From assembly GCA_035541035.1 (NCBI GenBank), contig DATLFO010000165.1:1-27885 (forward strand): a DNA stretch of 27,885 nt. The letters are read 5' to 3'. The notes below the pieces were generated by a model that saw only the letters and a program-made list of their open reading frames with translations, made no database searches and was not told the origin of the DNA. Within the stretch, counting starts at the first letter, position 1; each line of letters starts with the position of its first letter. The translations under genes were made by a program, and so were the position numbers. This stretch comes from DASWHR01 sp035541035. GTDB taxonomy: Bacteria > Actinomycetota > AC-67. Below are positions 15,454-21,451 of the stretch, in pieces.

Positions 15454-16047
15454 TCAAACCTCGCGGCGGCCTTCGAGCGCGCGACCGAGCGTGACCTCGT
15501 CGGCGTACTCGAGGTCGCCGCCAACCGGCAGACCGCTGGCGATGCGGGTGACGCGAACCCCGAGCGGCTTGACGAGGCCGGCGAGATAGATCGCGGTCGC
15601 CTCGCCTTCGACGGTGGGGTTGGTCGCCAAGATGATCTCTTTGACCTCGCCGCCGCTGATCCGTCCCAGCAGCTCCTTGATGCGCAGATCTTCCGGGCCG
15701 ATGCCGTCCATCGGCGAGATGTGTCCGCCCAGCACGTGATAACGGCCGCGGAACTCTTGCGTGCGTTCGACCGCAATGATGTCGGCGGGCTCTTCCACGA
15801 CGCACAGAATCGTGCCGTCGCGACGCTGATCGCGGCAGTAGGCGCACTGGGGGCCTTCGCTGACGTTGAAGCAGGTGCCGCAGATCGCGATCCGCTCCTT
15901 CGCGGCCAGGATCGCCTCGGCGAGCGCGCGCACCTCTTCTTCCGGCGCGCGCAACAGATGGAAGGCGAGGCGCTGCGCTGACTTGGCGCCGATGCCGGGC
16001 AGGCGGCGCATCGCCTCGATCAGATCCTGGACCGGTCCTTCGAACAC
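15454..16047 (-). CDS. recR: Recombination mediator protein RecR
   Basis: The 197-residue protein helps RecO load RecA at gapped DNA. An N-terminal helix-hairpin-helix (RRLPGIGAKSAQRLAFHLL) is followed by the four-cysteine zinc motif, C56-x2-C59-x8-C68-x2-C71 (CGTCFNVSEGPQCAYC). Then comes a TOPRIM domain (LCVVEEPADIIAVERTQEF, TNPTVEGEATAIYL) and the C-terminal RIASGLPVGGDLEYAD motif. The start is GTG 16047, one base after the dnaX stop, with GAGGG upstream inside dnaX, so translation is coupled. In most bacteria ybaB lies between dnaX and recR; it is absent here. Confidence 0.97.
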   Translation of the reverse strand: MFEGPVQDLIEAMRRLPGIGAKSAQRLAFHLLRAPEEEVRALAEAILAAKERIAICGTCFNVSEGPQCAYCRDQRRDGTILCVVEEPADIIAVERTQEFRGRYHVLGGHISPMDGIGPEDLRIKELLGRISGGEVKEIILATNPTVEGEATAIYLAGLVKPLGVRVTRIASGLPVGGDLEYADEVTLGRALEGRREV

Positions 16048-16048
16048 G

Positions 16049-17755
16049 CTAGCCCTCGATCTCGTCGATCACTTCGGCGCCGAGCGCATCCTTGAGCGCC
16101 TCGACCGGATCGACCGGCGGCCCGGATTCGGCCGTGGGCGGGTCGGGCGCGGGCGGCGGCGCATCGGATGCCACCGTTGCGCGAATGCGCACCGGCGTGC
16201 CGAACACCGCGTTGAACGAGTCCGCGAATGCGCGCGCATGCTTGAGCTCGGCGATCTGCGAGGCGTGATAGTCGAACTTCGCCTCCAGATCCAGCGATCC
16301 GTTCGCGTAGCCGATCGGCCGCATGGCCGCCAGCAGCGCGTAGAGCTGCTTGGAGCGCTTGCGTGTCTCTTCCAGCAGCACCGGCCAGTCGCGCGAGACG
16401 CGATCGAAGTCCAGCGACGCGGCGATCTCCGGATCGGGCGCGGGCAGGTCGTCTTCGGCCTTGGGCGGCTCTTGCGCGCGGGCGCGAGCCGAACGCTTCG
16501 GCGGGATGGGCCGGCGCTGCGGAGCTGCGGGCGGCTGCTGGGCAGGAGCTGGGGCGGCATCCGGCGCGGCTTCCTCTGGGGACGCCGCGGCCGCAGGGCG
16601 GCTTTCCAGCATGCGTTCGAGACGCTCGATCCGGGACAGCAGCGCTTCGGGCGACGCGTCGGCGTCCGGCAATGCGGCGCGAACGACGGCCAGCTCCAGC
16701 GTCAATCGGGGCGGCGCCTGCTGGCGCATCTCGGCTTGCGCGTCGGCGAGCAGCTTGAGCACGTGCACCAGATGTGCCGGCTGGAATCGATCGGCTTGCG
16801 CGCTCAAACGCGCACGAGACTCGTCGGTCGCGTCGATCAGGCCGCCGCCGTCGGGCACGCGCTGCAAGAACAGCAGCCCGCGAAAATGCTCGAGCGCCTG
16901 CCGCGTGAACGTGCGCAGGTCGTCGCCTTCGTCCACCAGCCGCGCGAGCATGCGAAGCGCCGTGCCCGCGTCGCGGGCGGCGAGCGACTCGCCGAACTCG
17001 AACAGCGTCTCGACCGGCGCCGATCCCAGCAGGTCCACCGCGCGCTCGGCCGTGACCGTCCCGCTGCTGGCGAGTTGGTCCAAGGTCGAGAGTGCGTCGC
17101 GCATCCCACCGTCGGCGTGGCGCGCGATGACTGCCAGGGCGGCGTCCTCGGCCTCGATGCGTTCCTCGGCGCAGATGCGCGCCAGATGCCGGTGGATGTC
17201 GTCGCCGCTGACGCGGCGGAAGTCAAAGCGCTGGCAGCGCGACTTGATCGTGCCGATGACCTTCTCGGGCTCGGTCGTGGCGAAGACGAACACCACGTGC
17301 GAGGGCGGCTCTTCGATCGTCTTGAGGAACGCGTTCCATCCCTGGGTCGAGACCATGTGCGCCTCGTCCACGATGTAAATCTTCTTGCGTGCCAGCGCCG
17401 GCGCCAGCAAAACGTTGTCGCGAAGCTCGCGCACATCGTCCACACCGCCATGCGAGGCCGCGTCGATCTCGATCACGTCCAGCGACGTGCCGTCGGTGAT
17501 CGAGCGGCACGCGTCGCACTTGTTGCACGGCTCGGGCGTCGGGCCCTGCTCGCAGTTGAGCGCTTTCGCCAGGATGCGCGCCGTCGAGGTCTTTCCGGTG
17601 CCGCGCGGCCCGCTGAACAGGTACGCGTGCGCGATTCGGTCTTCGCGGACCTGGCCTTGGATCGTGTGCGCAACATGCTCCTGGCCGACGACATCGGCGA
17701 AAGTCTGCGGACGCCACCGGCGATACAGGGCAACCTGGCTCAAAGACGACTCCAT
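16049..17755 (-). CDS. dnaX: DNA polymerase III subunit gamma/tau
   Basis: The 568-residue clamp-loader ATPase loads the sliding clamp at the replication fork. Signatures: YRRWRPQTFADVVGQEHV (11-28), Walker A GPRGTGKT (49-56), zinc-binding cysteines C68, C77, C80 and C83 (CNKCDACRS), Walker B IVDEAH (128-133) and the SRC sensor region (IKSRCQRFDFRR, 170-181). Residues about 395-445 are a Pro/Ala/Glu-rich linker leading to the tau-like C-terminal domain. I saw no A-rich slippery site for a gamma frameshift product. A TAGAAT box (minus strand, 17784-17789) lies about 28 bases upstream of ATG 17755. It is translationally linked to recR. Confidence 0.96.
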   Translation of the reverse strand: MESSLSQVALYRRWRPQTFADVVGQEHVAHTIQGQVREDRIAHAYLFSGPRGTGKTSTARILAKALNCEQGPTPEPCNKCDACRSITDGTSLDVIEIDAASHGGVDDVRELRDNVLLAPALARKKIYIVDEAHMVSTQGWNAFLKTIEEPPSHVVFVFATTEPEKVIGTIKSRCQRFDFRRVSGDDIHRHLARICAEERIEAEDAALAVIARHADGGMRDALSTLDQLASSGTVTAERAVDLLGSAPVETLFEFGESLAARDAGTALRMLARLVDEGDDLRTFTRQALEHFRGLLFLQRVPDGGGLIDATDESRARLSAQADRFQPAHLVHVLKLLADAQAEMRQQAPPRLTLELAVVRAALPDADASPEALLSRIERLERMLESRPAAAASPEEAAPDAAPAPAQQPPAAPQRRPIPPKRSARARAQEPPKAEDDLPAPDPEIAASLDFDRVSRDWPVLLEETRKRSKQLYALLAAMRPIGYANGSLDLEAKFDYHASQIAELKHARAFADSFNAVFGTPVRIRATVASDAPPPAPDPPTAESGPPVDPVEALKDALGAEVIDEIEG

Positions 17756-17802
17756 ACGGCTCGGGTTGGAAGGAAGGCCATTCTAGAAGATCCCGGGGAC
17801 CC

Positions 17803-18243
17803 TCACTCGGCCGAGGCGGCCGGGTTGACCACCGTCAGGTTCGGAAAGCGGGAAAAGTCTCGGTCCGCGGTCCAGAGCTCTCTCACGCCGTGGGTGGTGG
17901 CGATGGCGGCCACCCGCGCATCGTGCACCTTCGGACCCGAAGTGCGTGTGCGTGACAACGTCTCCCGCAACGCCGGCCAATGATCTCCGGTCTCCGCGAG
18001 CAGCGTCAGGCCGGGAGATTCGATCCACGCCTCGACCTGGTCGAGGGCCTGCTTCAGCGTTGTCGGTTTTCGCCAGATGCGAGGGTTGGTCACGATCGAA
18101 AGGAACTCGTGGACGCAGGGCCAAGGAATCGCCCACGGCCCGCCGGATTCGGCCAGCATTCGGACGGCGCGCGAGGCGGTCCGATGAAACTCGCTATCCC
18201 TTCGGTGTGCGTAGACGAGGATGTTGGTATCGACCGCGATCAA
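17803..18243 (-). CDS. vapC: PIN-domain toxin VapC
   Basis: The 146-residue protein is a PIN-fold ribonuclease. The acidic metal-binding residues are in place: Asp5 (AVDTNILVYA), Glu46 (CVHEFLSIV), Asp108 (KVHDARVAAIA) and Asp127 (LWTADRDFSRF). Members of this group cleave tRNA or rRNA when freed from the antitoxin. Translation probably starts at TTG 18243, which overlaps the antitoxin stop (TTGA), giving tight coupling. It lies downstream of vapB and before dnaX on the same strand, with 47 bases to the dnaX start. Confidence 0.93.
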   Translation of the reverse strand: MIAVDTNILVYAHRRDSEFHRTASRAVRMLAESGGPWAIPWPCVHEFLSIVTNPRIWRKPTTLKQALDQVEAWIESPGLTLLAETGDHWPALRETLSRTRTSGPKVHDARVAAIATTHGVRELWTADRDFSRFPNLTVVNPAASAE

Positions 18244-18485
18244 CCGCCGCGCCCCGCGTATGCGGCCTGTCGGATACGCGCCCAGTCCTGATCGGCGAAC
18301 TCAGGCTGCAGGCCGGTGCCGTCCACACTGGCGTCCCGCAGCCGGAAAGACTGCTTCCGGCTTCGCTGTGCGATCACGTGGCGCAAACCTTGTTCCACCA
18401 GTTCACGCAACGTGGTTCGTTCCGCGGAGGCGAGCTTCTTTGCCTCGGCCAAAACAGCGTCCGCGATCTCGATGGTGGTTTTCAT
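18240..18485 (-). CDS. vapB: VapB antitoxin (ribbon-helix-helix type)
   Basis: The 81-residue protein begins KTTIEIADAVLAEAKKLASA, the N-terminal strand and helices of the DUF2191-type VapB antitoxins, which bind operator DNA as ribbon-helix-helix dimers. The C-terminal part (GLQPEFADQDWARIRQAAYA) contains the Trp/aromatic segment that usually occupies the toxin active site. ATG 18485 is chosen over an upstream ATG because the family starts there and TATGGT lies 7 bases before it, implying a leaderless mRNA. It overlaps vapC by 4 bases. Confidence 0.93.
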   Translation of the reverse strand: MKTTIEIADAVLAEAKKLASAERTTLRELVEQGLRHVIAQRSRKQSFRLRDASVDGTGLQPEFADQDWARIRQAAYAGRGG

Positions 18486-18524
18486 ACGGGTCACCATATC
18501 ACAAGACCCGTACACCCATATCAC
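18486..18524 (-). promoter_or_regulatory. vapBC promoter and probable operator
   Basis: The -10 box TATGGT (18493-18498, minus strand) is 7 bases from the vapB ATG. It sits in a 9-base direct repeat CCATATCAC (18494-18502 and 18516-18524), spaced 22 bases or about two helical turns. An inverted repeat ACGGGTC / GACCCGT (18486-18492, 18505-18511) overlaps it. Repressor binding here would cover the -10 and the transcription start, the usual arrangement for toxin-antitoxin autoregulation. Confidence 0.5.
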
Positions 18525-18531
18525 TCGGGGG

Positions 18532-18572
18532 AAAAAAGAAGAGAGCCGGCCCCTCAACCGAAAGGCCGGCTC
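18532..18572 (-). terminator. Rho-independent terminator of the 43-residue gene
   Basis: Stem GAGCCGGCC / GGCCGGCTC (9 bp, arms 18543-18551 and 18564-18572) is followed on the minus strand by TCTTCTTTTTT. It isolates the small gene from vapBC. Confidence 0.88.
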
Positions 18573-18584
18573 CCAGTTGCCGCG

Positions 18585-18716
18585 CTATTCCGCGCGGTCC
18601 TTCGTGGGTTCGGTTTCCGGAGCGACTTTGTCCCGTGCGGCTCTCCGCCGGTCCTTTTGCTCCATCACCCGTTCCTTCGAAGCGGGCGGGTCCTTGCCGG
18701 ATCTGTCGTTCGGCAT
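18585..18716 (-). CDS. 43-residue highly charged protein of unknown function
   Basis: The ATG 18716 frame encodes 43 residues with no hydrophobic stretch: Lys/Arg/Asp/Glu make up nearly half of it (KERVMEQKDRRRAARDK in the centre). It should be soluble and is probably disordered or a single amphipathic helix. A strong ribosome-binding site (GGAGGTGAG) stands 6-9 bases before the ATG, and a textbook terminator begins 13 bases after the stop, so it is very likely a monocistronic gene. It lies between vapB and the SRP RNA. I do not recognise a family; nucleic-acid or ribosome association would be a guess from charge alone. Confidence 0.65.
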   Translation of the reverse strand: MPNDRSGKDPPASKERVMEQKDRRRAARDKVAPETEPTKDRAE

Positions 18717-18799
18717 CGGAACTCACCTCCGCAACGATGATTCCCGGGCCAGCGAGCGCCCTAATCCTGGTCAGCGAGCGAAACTTTTCTGAAAGCAAA

Positions 18800-18934
18800 G
18801 CCGGCACACGGAGAGGGCCGGGCCGATCCGCAACACCCACCAGTGCCTGCTTACAGCTGCTGCCTTCCGGCCCTGACTGGGTTCACAGGTTGGCGTCGCG
18901 CGGGGACCCGACCCTCACCGGCGTGCCGGCAAGG
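18800..18934 (-). ncRNA. ffs: Signal recognition particle RNA, small bacterial type (4.5S)
   Basis: The minus strand contains the conserved SRP domain IV apex CAGGGCCGGAAGGCAGCAGC with its GGAA tetraloop. Flanking sequence pairs into one long hairpin, closed by GCCGGCAC (5') and GTGCCGGC (3', 18800-18807). T-rich TTTGCTTT follows as terminator. A -10 box TACCAT (18941-18946) places the 5' end near 18934; the ends are approximate to a few bases. The RNA scaffolds Ffh for membrane-protein targeting. Confidence 0.9.
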
Positions 18935-18940
18935 AGCCAT

Positions 18941-18946
18941 ATGGTA
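18941..18946 (-). promoter_or_regulatory. -10 box TACCAT of the SRP RNA
   Basis: TACCAT (minus strand) lies 6-7 bases before the inferred RNA 5' end and 15 bases after the tRNA-Ser(GGA) CCA end, giving the RNA its own promoter. Confidence 0.5.
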
Positions 18947-18960
18947 CCGGGTTTGCGACC

Positions 18961-19050
18961 TGGCGGAGGAGGTGGGATTTGAACCCACGGGACCCTTGCG
19001 AGCCCACACGCTCTCCAGGCGTGCCGATTCGGCCGCTCTCGCACTCCTCC
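18961..19050 (-). tRNA. tRNA-Ser (GGA)
   Basis: The 90-base minus-strand gene has acceptor stem GGAGGAG/CTCCTCC, discriminator G and an encoded CCA. The anticodon loop CTGGAGA reads anticodon GGA (codons UCC/UCU). It has the long variable arm typical of class II tRNA-Ser and T-arm GTGGGTTCAAATCCCAC. Confidence 0.97.
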
Positions 19051-19058
19051 GGGCGGGG

Positions 19059-19064
19059 ATTGTA
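19059..19064 (-). promoter_or_regulatory. -10 box TACAAT of tRNA-Ser (GGA)
   Basis: TACAAT on the minus strand is 8 bases before the mature tRNA 5' end, so the primary transcript needs almost no 5' trimming. Confidence 0.55.
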
Positions 19065-19096
19065 CGGGTCGTGGGTCCGGCGCGGCGAGCCGGGGC

Positions 19097-19143
19097 ACAA
19101 AGCGACCCTCGCCGCATCCGATGCCGGACGCGGCGAGGGTCGC
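19097..19143 (-). terminator. Terminator between the two tRNA-Ser genes
   Basis: A 19-bp stem with one mismatch (arms 19102-19120 and 19125-19143, 4-base loop) starts 2 bases after the CCA of tRNA-Ser(CGA). A short T-tract (TTTGTG on the minus strand) follows. Confidence 0.8.
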
Positions 19144-19145
19144 CG

Positions 19146-19237
19146 TGGCGGAGAGGGTGGGATTTGAACCCACGGAACCCGGTTAAGGGCTCAGCGCATT
19201 TCGAGTACGCCCGATTCGGCCGCTCTCGCACCTCTCC
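19146..19237 (-). tRNA. tRNA-Ser (CGA)
   Basis: The 92-base minus-strand gene has acceptor GGAGAGG/CCTCTCC, discriminator G and an encoded CCA. Anticodon loop CTCGAAA gives anticodon CGA (codon UCG), and the long variable arm and T-arm match tRNA-Ser. Acceptor and D arms closely resemble the neighbouring tRNA-Ser(GGA). Confidence 0.97.
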
Positions 19238-19244
19238 GCGCGGC

Positions 19245-19250
19245 AGTGTA
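19245..19250 (-). promoter_or_regulatory. -10 box TACACT of tRNA-Ser (CGA)
   Basis: TACACT is 7 bases before the tRNA 5' end; TTGGAG lies about 18 bases further upstream as a weak -35 candidate. Confidence 0.55.
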
Positions 19251-19288
19251 CCGGGGCGGGCGCGAAGGCTCCAACGGATGAAGGCCGT

Positions 19289-19735
19289 TTAACGGCGGGC
19301 TGCGAAGAATCGCCGCAGGAGTTGCCCGCATTCGGCGGCCAAGACCCCGCCGGTCACGTCCATCCGATGGTTGAGCCGCGGGTCGCGCACGACGTCGTGA
19401 AGCGAGCCGCACGCGCCGGCCTTGGGGTCGATCGCTCCGAACACCAGCCGCGGGATCCGTCCCAGCACCATCGCGCCGGCGCACATGAAGCACGGCTCGA
19501 GCGTCACGTACAGCGTCGCGTCTTCGATGCGCCACGACCCGGATGCGGCGGCGGCTTCGCGCAGCGCGATGATCTCGGCATGGGCGGTCGGATCCTGGTC
19601 GCGTTCGCGCGCATTGTGGCCCCGGCCGATCACGACATCGTCGCGCACGATCACGCAGCCGACCGGCACGTCGTCGTGGGCGAGCGCGGCCTCGGCCTCG
19701 GCCAGCGCCATCCGCATGAAGTCGTCGTCGCTCAC
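19289..19735 (-). CDS. tadA: tRNA(adenine-34) deaminase TadA
   Basis: The 148-residue zinc enzyme converts wobble adenosine to inosine in tRNA-Arg(ACG). The deaminase signatures are HAE (52-54) with the catalytic glutamate and PCFMC (81-85) supplying the two zinc cysteines. The family's N-terminal helix (FMRMALAEAEAALAHDD), VPVGCVIV and the late FGAIDPKAGACGSLHDVVRDPRLNH are also present. The start is GTG 19735, overlapping the stop of the DUF983 gene (GTGA), so the two are co-translated. It sits just upstream of tRNA-Ser(CGA). Confidence 0.95.
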   Translation of the reverse strand: MSDDDFMRMALAEAEAALAHDDVPVGCVIVRDDVVIGRGHNARERDQDPTAHAEIIALREAAAASGSWRIEDATLYVTLEPCFMCAGAMVLGRIPRLVFGAIDPKAGACGSLHDVVRDPRLNHRMDVTGGVLAAECGQLLRRFFAARR

Positions 19736-20139
19736 AGCTCGATCTCGGTGCGGTCGATCGGGTCGAAGCGGTGCATCCACAGATCCAGCGCGGTCCAGAT
19801 CGACTTCGAGAACGGATACAGCAGGATCGGCAGCACCAGGTTCATCCCGACCGCGGTCAGTGTGATCGCCAGCCACGGTGGATCCGGCCAGGCGAGCGCG
19901 GCCCAGGTGACCAGAAGAATGCCGAACGCGATCTCGGTCACGACCAGGTTAATGGCCATCGCGCCGACGAAGTGCGCCTGCTCGCGTGCCAGCTTCAGAT
20001 GACACCGCGGGCAGCGTTCGCGCATCGTGAACCAGCCGTCGAACAGGTTGCCTCCCCCGCATCGCGGGCAGCGCTTGGCGAGCCCGCGGACGATCATCTG
20101 CCCGCCGGAGGGCTCGTAGGGAGGGCCTGGCGTGGTCAC
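19732..20139 (-). CDS. DUF983 zinc-ribbon membrane protein
   Basis: The 135-residue protein carries two CxxC knuckles (KRCPRCGGGNLFDGWF and ERCPRCHLKLAREQ), followed by two hydrophobic segments (GAMAINLVVTEIAFGILLV and a second near residue 95) and the family's PFSKSIWTALDLWMHR ending. This is the DUF983 layout: cytosolic zinc ribbon plus a two-helix membrane part. Function is unknown in the family. GTG 20139 is chosen over ATG 20097 because TAGGCT lies 7 bases upstream and the preceding residues (TTPGPPYEPSGGQM) look like those of relatives. It forms an overlapping pair with tadA and is divergent from the FHA-LuxR gene. Confidence 0.85.
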   Translation of the reverse strand: MTTPGPPYEPSGGQMIVRGLAKRCPRCGGGNLFDGWFTMRERCPRCHLKLAREQAHFVGAMAINLVVTEIAFGILLVTWAALAWPDPPWLAITLTAVGMNLVLPILLYPFSKSIWTALDLWMHRFDPIDRTEIEL

Positions 20140-20146
20140 GGCGATC

Positions 20147-20152
20147 AGCCTA
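20147..20152 (-). promoter_or_regulatory. -10 box TAGGCT before the DUF983-tadA pair
   Basis: TAGGCT on the minus strand ends 7 bases before GTG 20139 without a ribosome-binding site, indicating a leaderless GTG-started mRNA. Confidence 0.5.
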
Positions 20153-20218
20153 CGCCTCGTGCCTTGACGGGGCACCCCGGTGGCGCGAGGATCGCGGTGG
20201 CTCGAAGGGGGAGGACGC

Positions 20219-20794
20219 GTGAGCGCGCCGATACTGATCTTTTTACACGGGCCGATGGCGGGCAAGCGGATCCCGATCGACCGGGACGAGCTGACCATCG
20301 GGCGCAGCGACACCAATGACGTCGTGCTCGACGACAAGCTCGTGTCGCGGCTGCACGCGATCGTGATGCGGCGCGGTGACGTGGTCCTGGTCGAGGACCT
20401 CGGCAGCAACAACGGGACCTACGTTCAGGACGAGCGGCTCCACGCGATCCGCCAGCTGCACGACGGTCAGACGATCACGATCGGAACCAGCCGCGTCATG
20501 TTCGAAGACGCCTCGGCCTCCGGCGAGGAGACGACCCAGATCGCCGCGGGTGGCGGCATGGCGGCGCCGGCGACGTTCACGCAGCGGCAGATGCAGGTGC
20601 TCCGGCTCCTGGCCCGCGGCCTGTCGAACAAGCAGATCGGCGAGCGGCTGTTCGTGAGCGAGCGCACCGTCAAGGCGTACTTGTCGAGCATCTTCGACAA
20701 GCTCGAGGTCGGGAATCGCTCGGCGGCGATTACGGCGGCGCTGCGGCTTGGGTTGATCGACATTCCGGGAGACGCCGACGCGTCCGCGGAATGA
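20219..20794 (+). CDS. FHA-domain / LuxR-type HTH fusion regulator
   Basis: The 191-residue protein joins two modules. Residues about 5-95 are a forkhead-associated domain with the phosphothreonine-binding pattern: LTIGRSDTNDVVLDD, SRLHAIV and LGSNNGTYV. After a short Ala/Gly linker, residues about 120-180 are a LuxR/FixJ-type helix-turn-helix (FTQRQMQVLRLLARGLSNKQ ... VSERTVKAYLSSIFDKL). No receiver or kinase domain and no membrane segment is present. FHA binding to a phosphorylated Ser/Thr kinase or substrate could gate DNA binding (inference). Start GTG 20219 has GGGGAGGA upstream. It is divergent from DUF983-tadA. No cognate kinase is in the window. Confidence 0.9.
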   Translation: MSAPILIFLHGPMAGKRIPIDRDELTIGRSDTNDVVLDDKLVSRLHAIVMRRGDVVLVEDLGSNNGTYVQDERLHAIRQLHDGQTITIGTSRVMFEDASASGEETTQIAAGGGMAAPATFTQRQMQVLRLLARGLSNKQIGERLFVSERTVKAYLSSIFDKLEVGNRSAAITAALRLGLIDIPGDADASAE

Positions 20795-20871
20795 CGACGA
20801 CGGACCATTCAGGCCCGCGAAGGTCCTGCCGAAACTCGGGGGGAGGAACAGCGCTCGAAAGTGTTGTGGTC

Positions 20872-20930
20872 CGAGGGATGAAGCCACCGCGCGAGGGATG
20901 AAGGACCGGGCAGCTGCGCAGACCTCATAA
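20872..20930 (+). other. Tandem micro-ORFs on a repeated CGAGGGATGAAG element
   Basis: The gene-free stretch 20795-21108 contains CGAGGGATGAAG twice (20872-20883 and 20892-20903). Each copy has an ATG: the first opens a 7-codon ORF (KPPREG after Met) whose TGA overlaps the second ATG, which opens a 10-codon ORF (KDRAAAQTS after Met) ending TAA at 20930. GAGGG abuts each ATG, which is too close for a normal ribosome-binding site. A strong terminator follows at 20943. This could be the 3' UTR of the FHA gene, a small RNA, or a translated micro-operon. Confidence 0.3.
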
Positions 20931-20942
20931 CATTGCTCGTAT

Positions 20943-20970
20943 CGGGGCCGGCCCTGCCGGCCCCGTTTTC
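20943..20970 (+). terminator. Rho-independent terminator
   Basis: A 10-bp GC stem (CGGGGCCGGC / GCCGGCCCCG) with a CCT loop is followed by TTTTC. It lies 149 bases after the FHA-LuxR stop. Confidence 0.88.
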
Positions 20971-21052
20971 TGTGTCCGTCGCGTTCGTTGCGCCGGATAG
21001 GTCCGAACATTTGGAGGAAATCGGCGCCGAGCGAAAGGGATTATCCCGCAGC

Positions 21053-21100
21053 GGGCGAACAACCGCGTAACGCATCGCCCTACCAGGGCAGGAGAGGGGG
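21053..21100 (+). promoter_or_regulatory. Structured leader with competing hairpins before the small secreted protein
   Basis: GGGCGA (21053-21058) can pair with TCGCCC (21075-21080). Alternatively GCCCT (21077-21081) pairs with AGGGC (21085-21089), directly before the ribosome-binding site GGAGAGGGGG (21091-21100). The two stems share bases and exclude each other. It does not match a riboswitch class I know. Confidence 0.35.
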
Positions 21101-21108
21101 TTTTCACT

Positions 21109-21372
21109 TTGAAGAAGATGCTTGCGCTGCTGATGCTCGTGTTCGCGATCGCCGCCGCGCCGATGGTCTCGTCCGCGGACGAGTGCGGCGAGTCGGAGAT
21201 CGCCCGGGTGTGCGTGACCGACGACGGTGTCATCGTCGTGGACGGTGCCGAGGGCAACGAGGACCCGCTCGACGGCTACGTCACCATCGACGTCCAGAAC
21301 GGCGAGATGTGTGCCGACAGCGACGGGAACTATGACGATCCCGACGCGGACCCGAACTGCTACTCGCTGTAG
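21109..21372 (+). CDS. Small secreted acidic protein, possibly calcium-binding
   Basis: The 87-residue product has a signal peptide (KKMLALLMLVFAIAAAPMVSSA) and a mature chain of about 64 residues that is strongly acidic and has four cysteines (DECGESEIARVC, GEMC, DPNC), enough for two disulfides. The C-terminal DSDGNYDDPDAD resembles a calcium-binding loop, but a full EF hand or dockerin is not present. TTG 21109 is preferred because GGAGAGGGGG ends 8 bases upstream; ATG 21118 would be 17 bases away and shortens the basic N-region. Terminators bracket the gene on both sides, so it is monocistronic. I do not recognise a family. Confidence 0.75.
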   Translation: MKKMLALLMLVFAIAAAPMVSSADECGESEIARVCVTDDGVIVVDGAEGNEDPLDGYVTIDVQNGEMCADSDGNYDDPDADPNCYSL

Positions 21373-21387
21373 TTCGAATCGTACTCA

Positions 21388-21415
21388 GAGAAGGCGGGCG
21401 GTTGCCCGCCTTCTC
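21388..21415 (+). terminator. Perfect 12-bp hairpin after the small secreted protein
   Basis: GAGAAGGCGGGC / GCCCGCCTTCTC with a GGTT loop starts 16 bases after the stop. There is no T-tract, so it is a hairpin-only terminator or an mRNA 3'-end stabiliser. Confidence 0.65.
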
Positions 21416-21439
21416 GAGGTACCGGGGGGACCCGCGGTG

Positions 21440-21445
21440 TAGCCT
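21440..21445 (+). promoter_or_regulatory. -10 box TAGCCT of the AlkA-like gene
   Basis: TAGCCT ends 6 bases before ATG 21452 with no Shine-Dalgarno, so the mRNA is probably leaderless. Confidence 0.5.
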
Positions 21446-21451
21446 TGCCTC

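Noticed and set aside
13956..15776. 606-codon minus-strand frame opposite the MFS gene
   Set aside because: Arg/His/Asp-rich composition typical of antisense to GC-rich coding DNA; the plus-strand frame is a clear 12-helix transporter.
15866..17983. 705-codon plus-strand open frame opposite dnaX
   Set aside because: Arg/Ala/Gly-rich antisense shadow with no domain. The minus strand encodes an unmistakable DnaX with Walker and zinc motifs.
20980..21100. c-di-AMP (ydaO-type) riboswitch before the small secreted protein
   Set aside because: Only the final GGAGAGG resembles it; the core conserved blocks are missing.
21373..21390. tRNA T-arm-like GTTCGAATC after the small secreted protein
   Set aside because: No acceptor, anticodon or D arm can be built around it.
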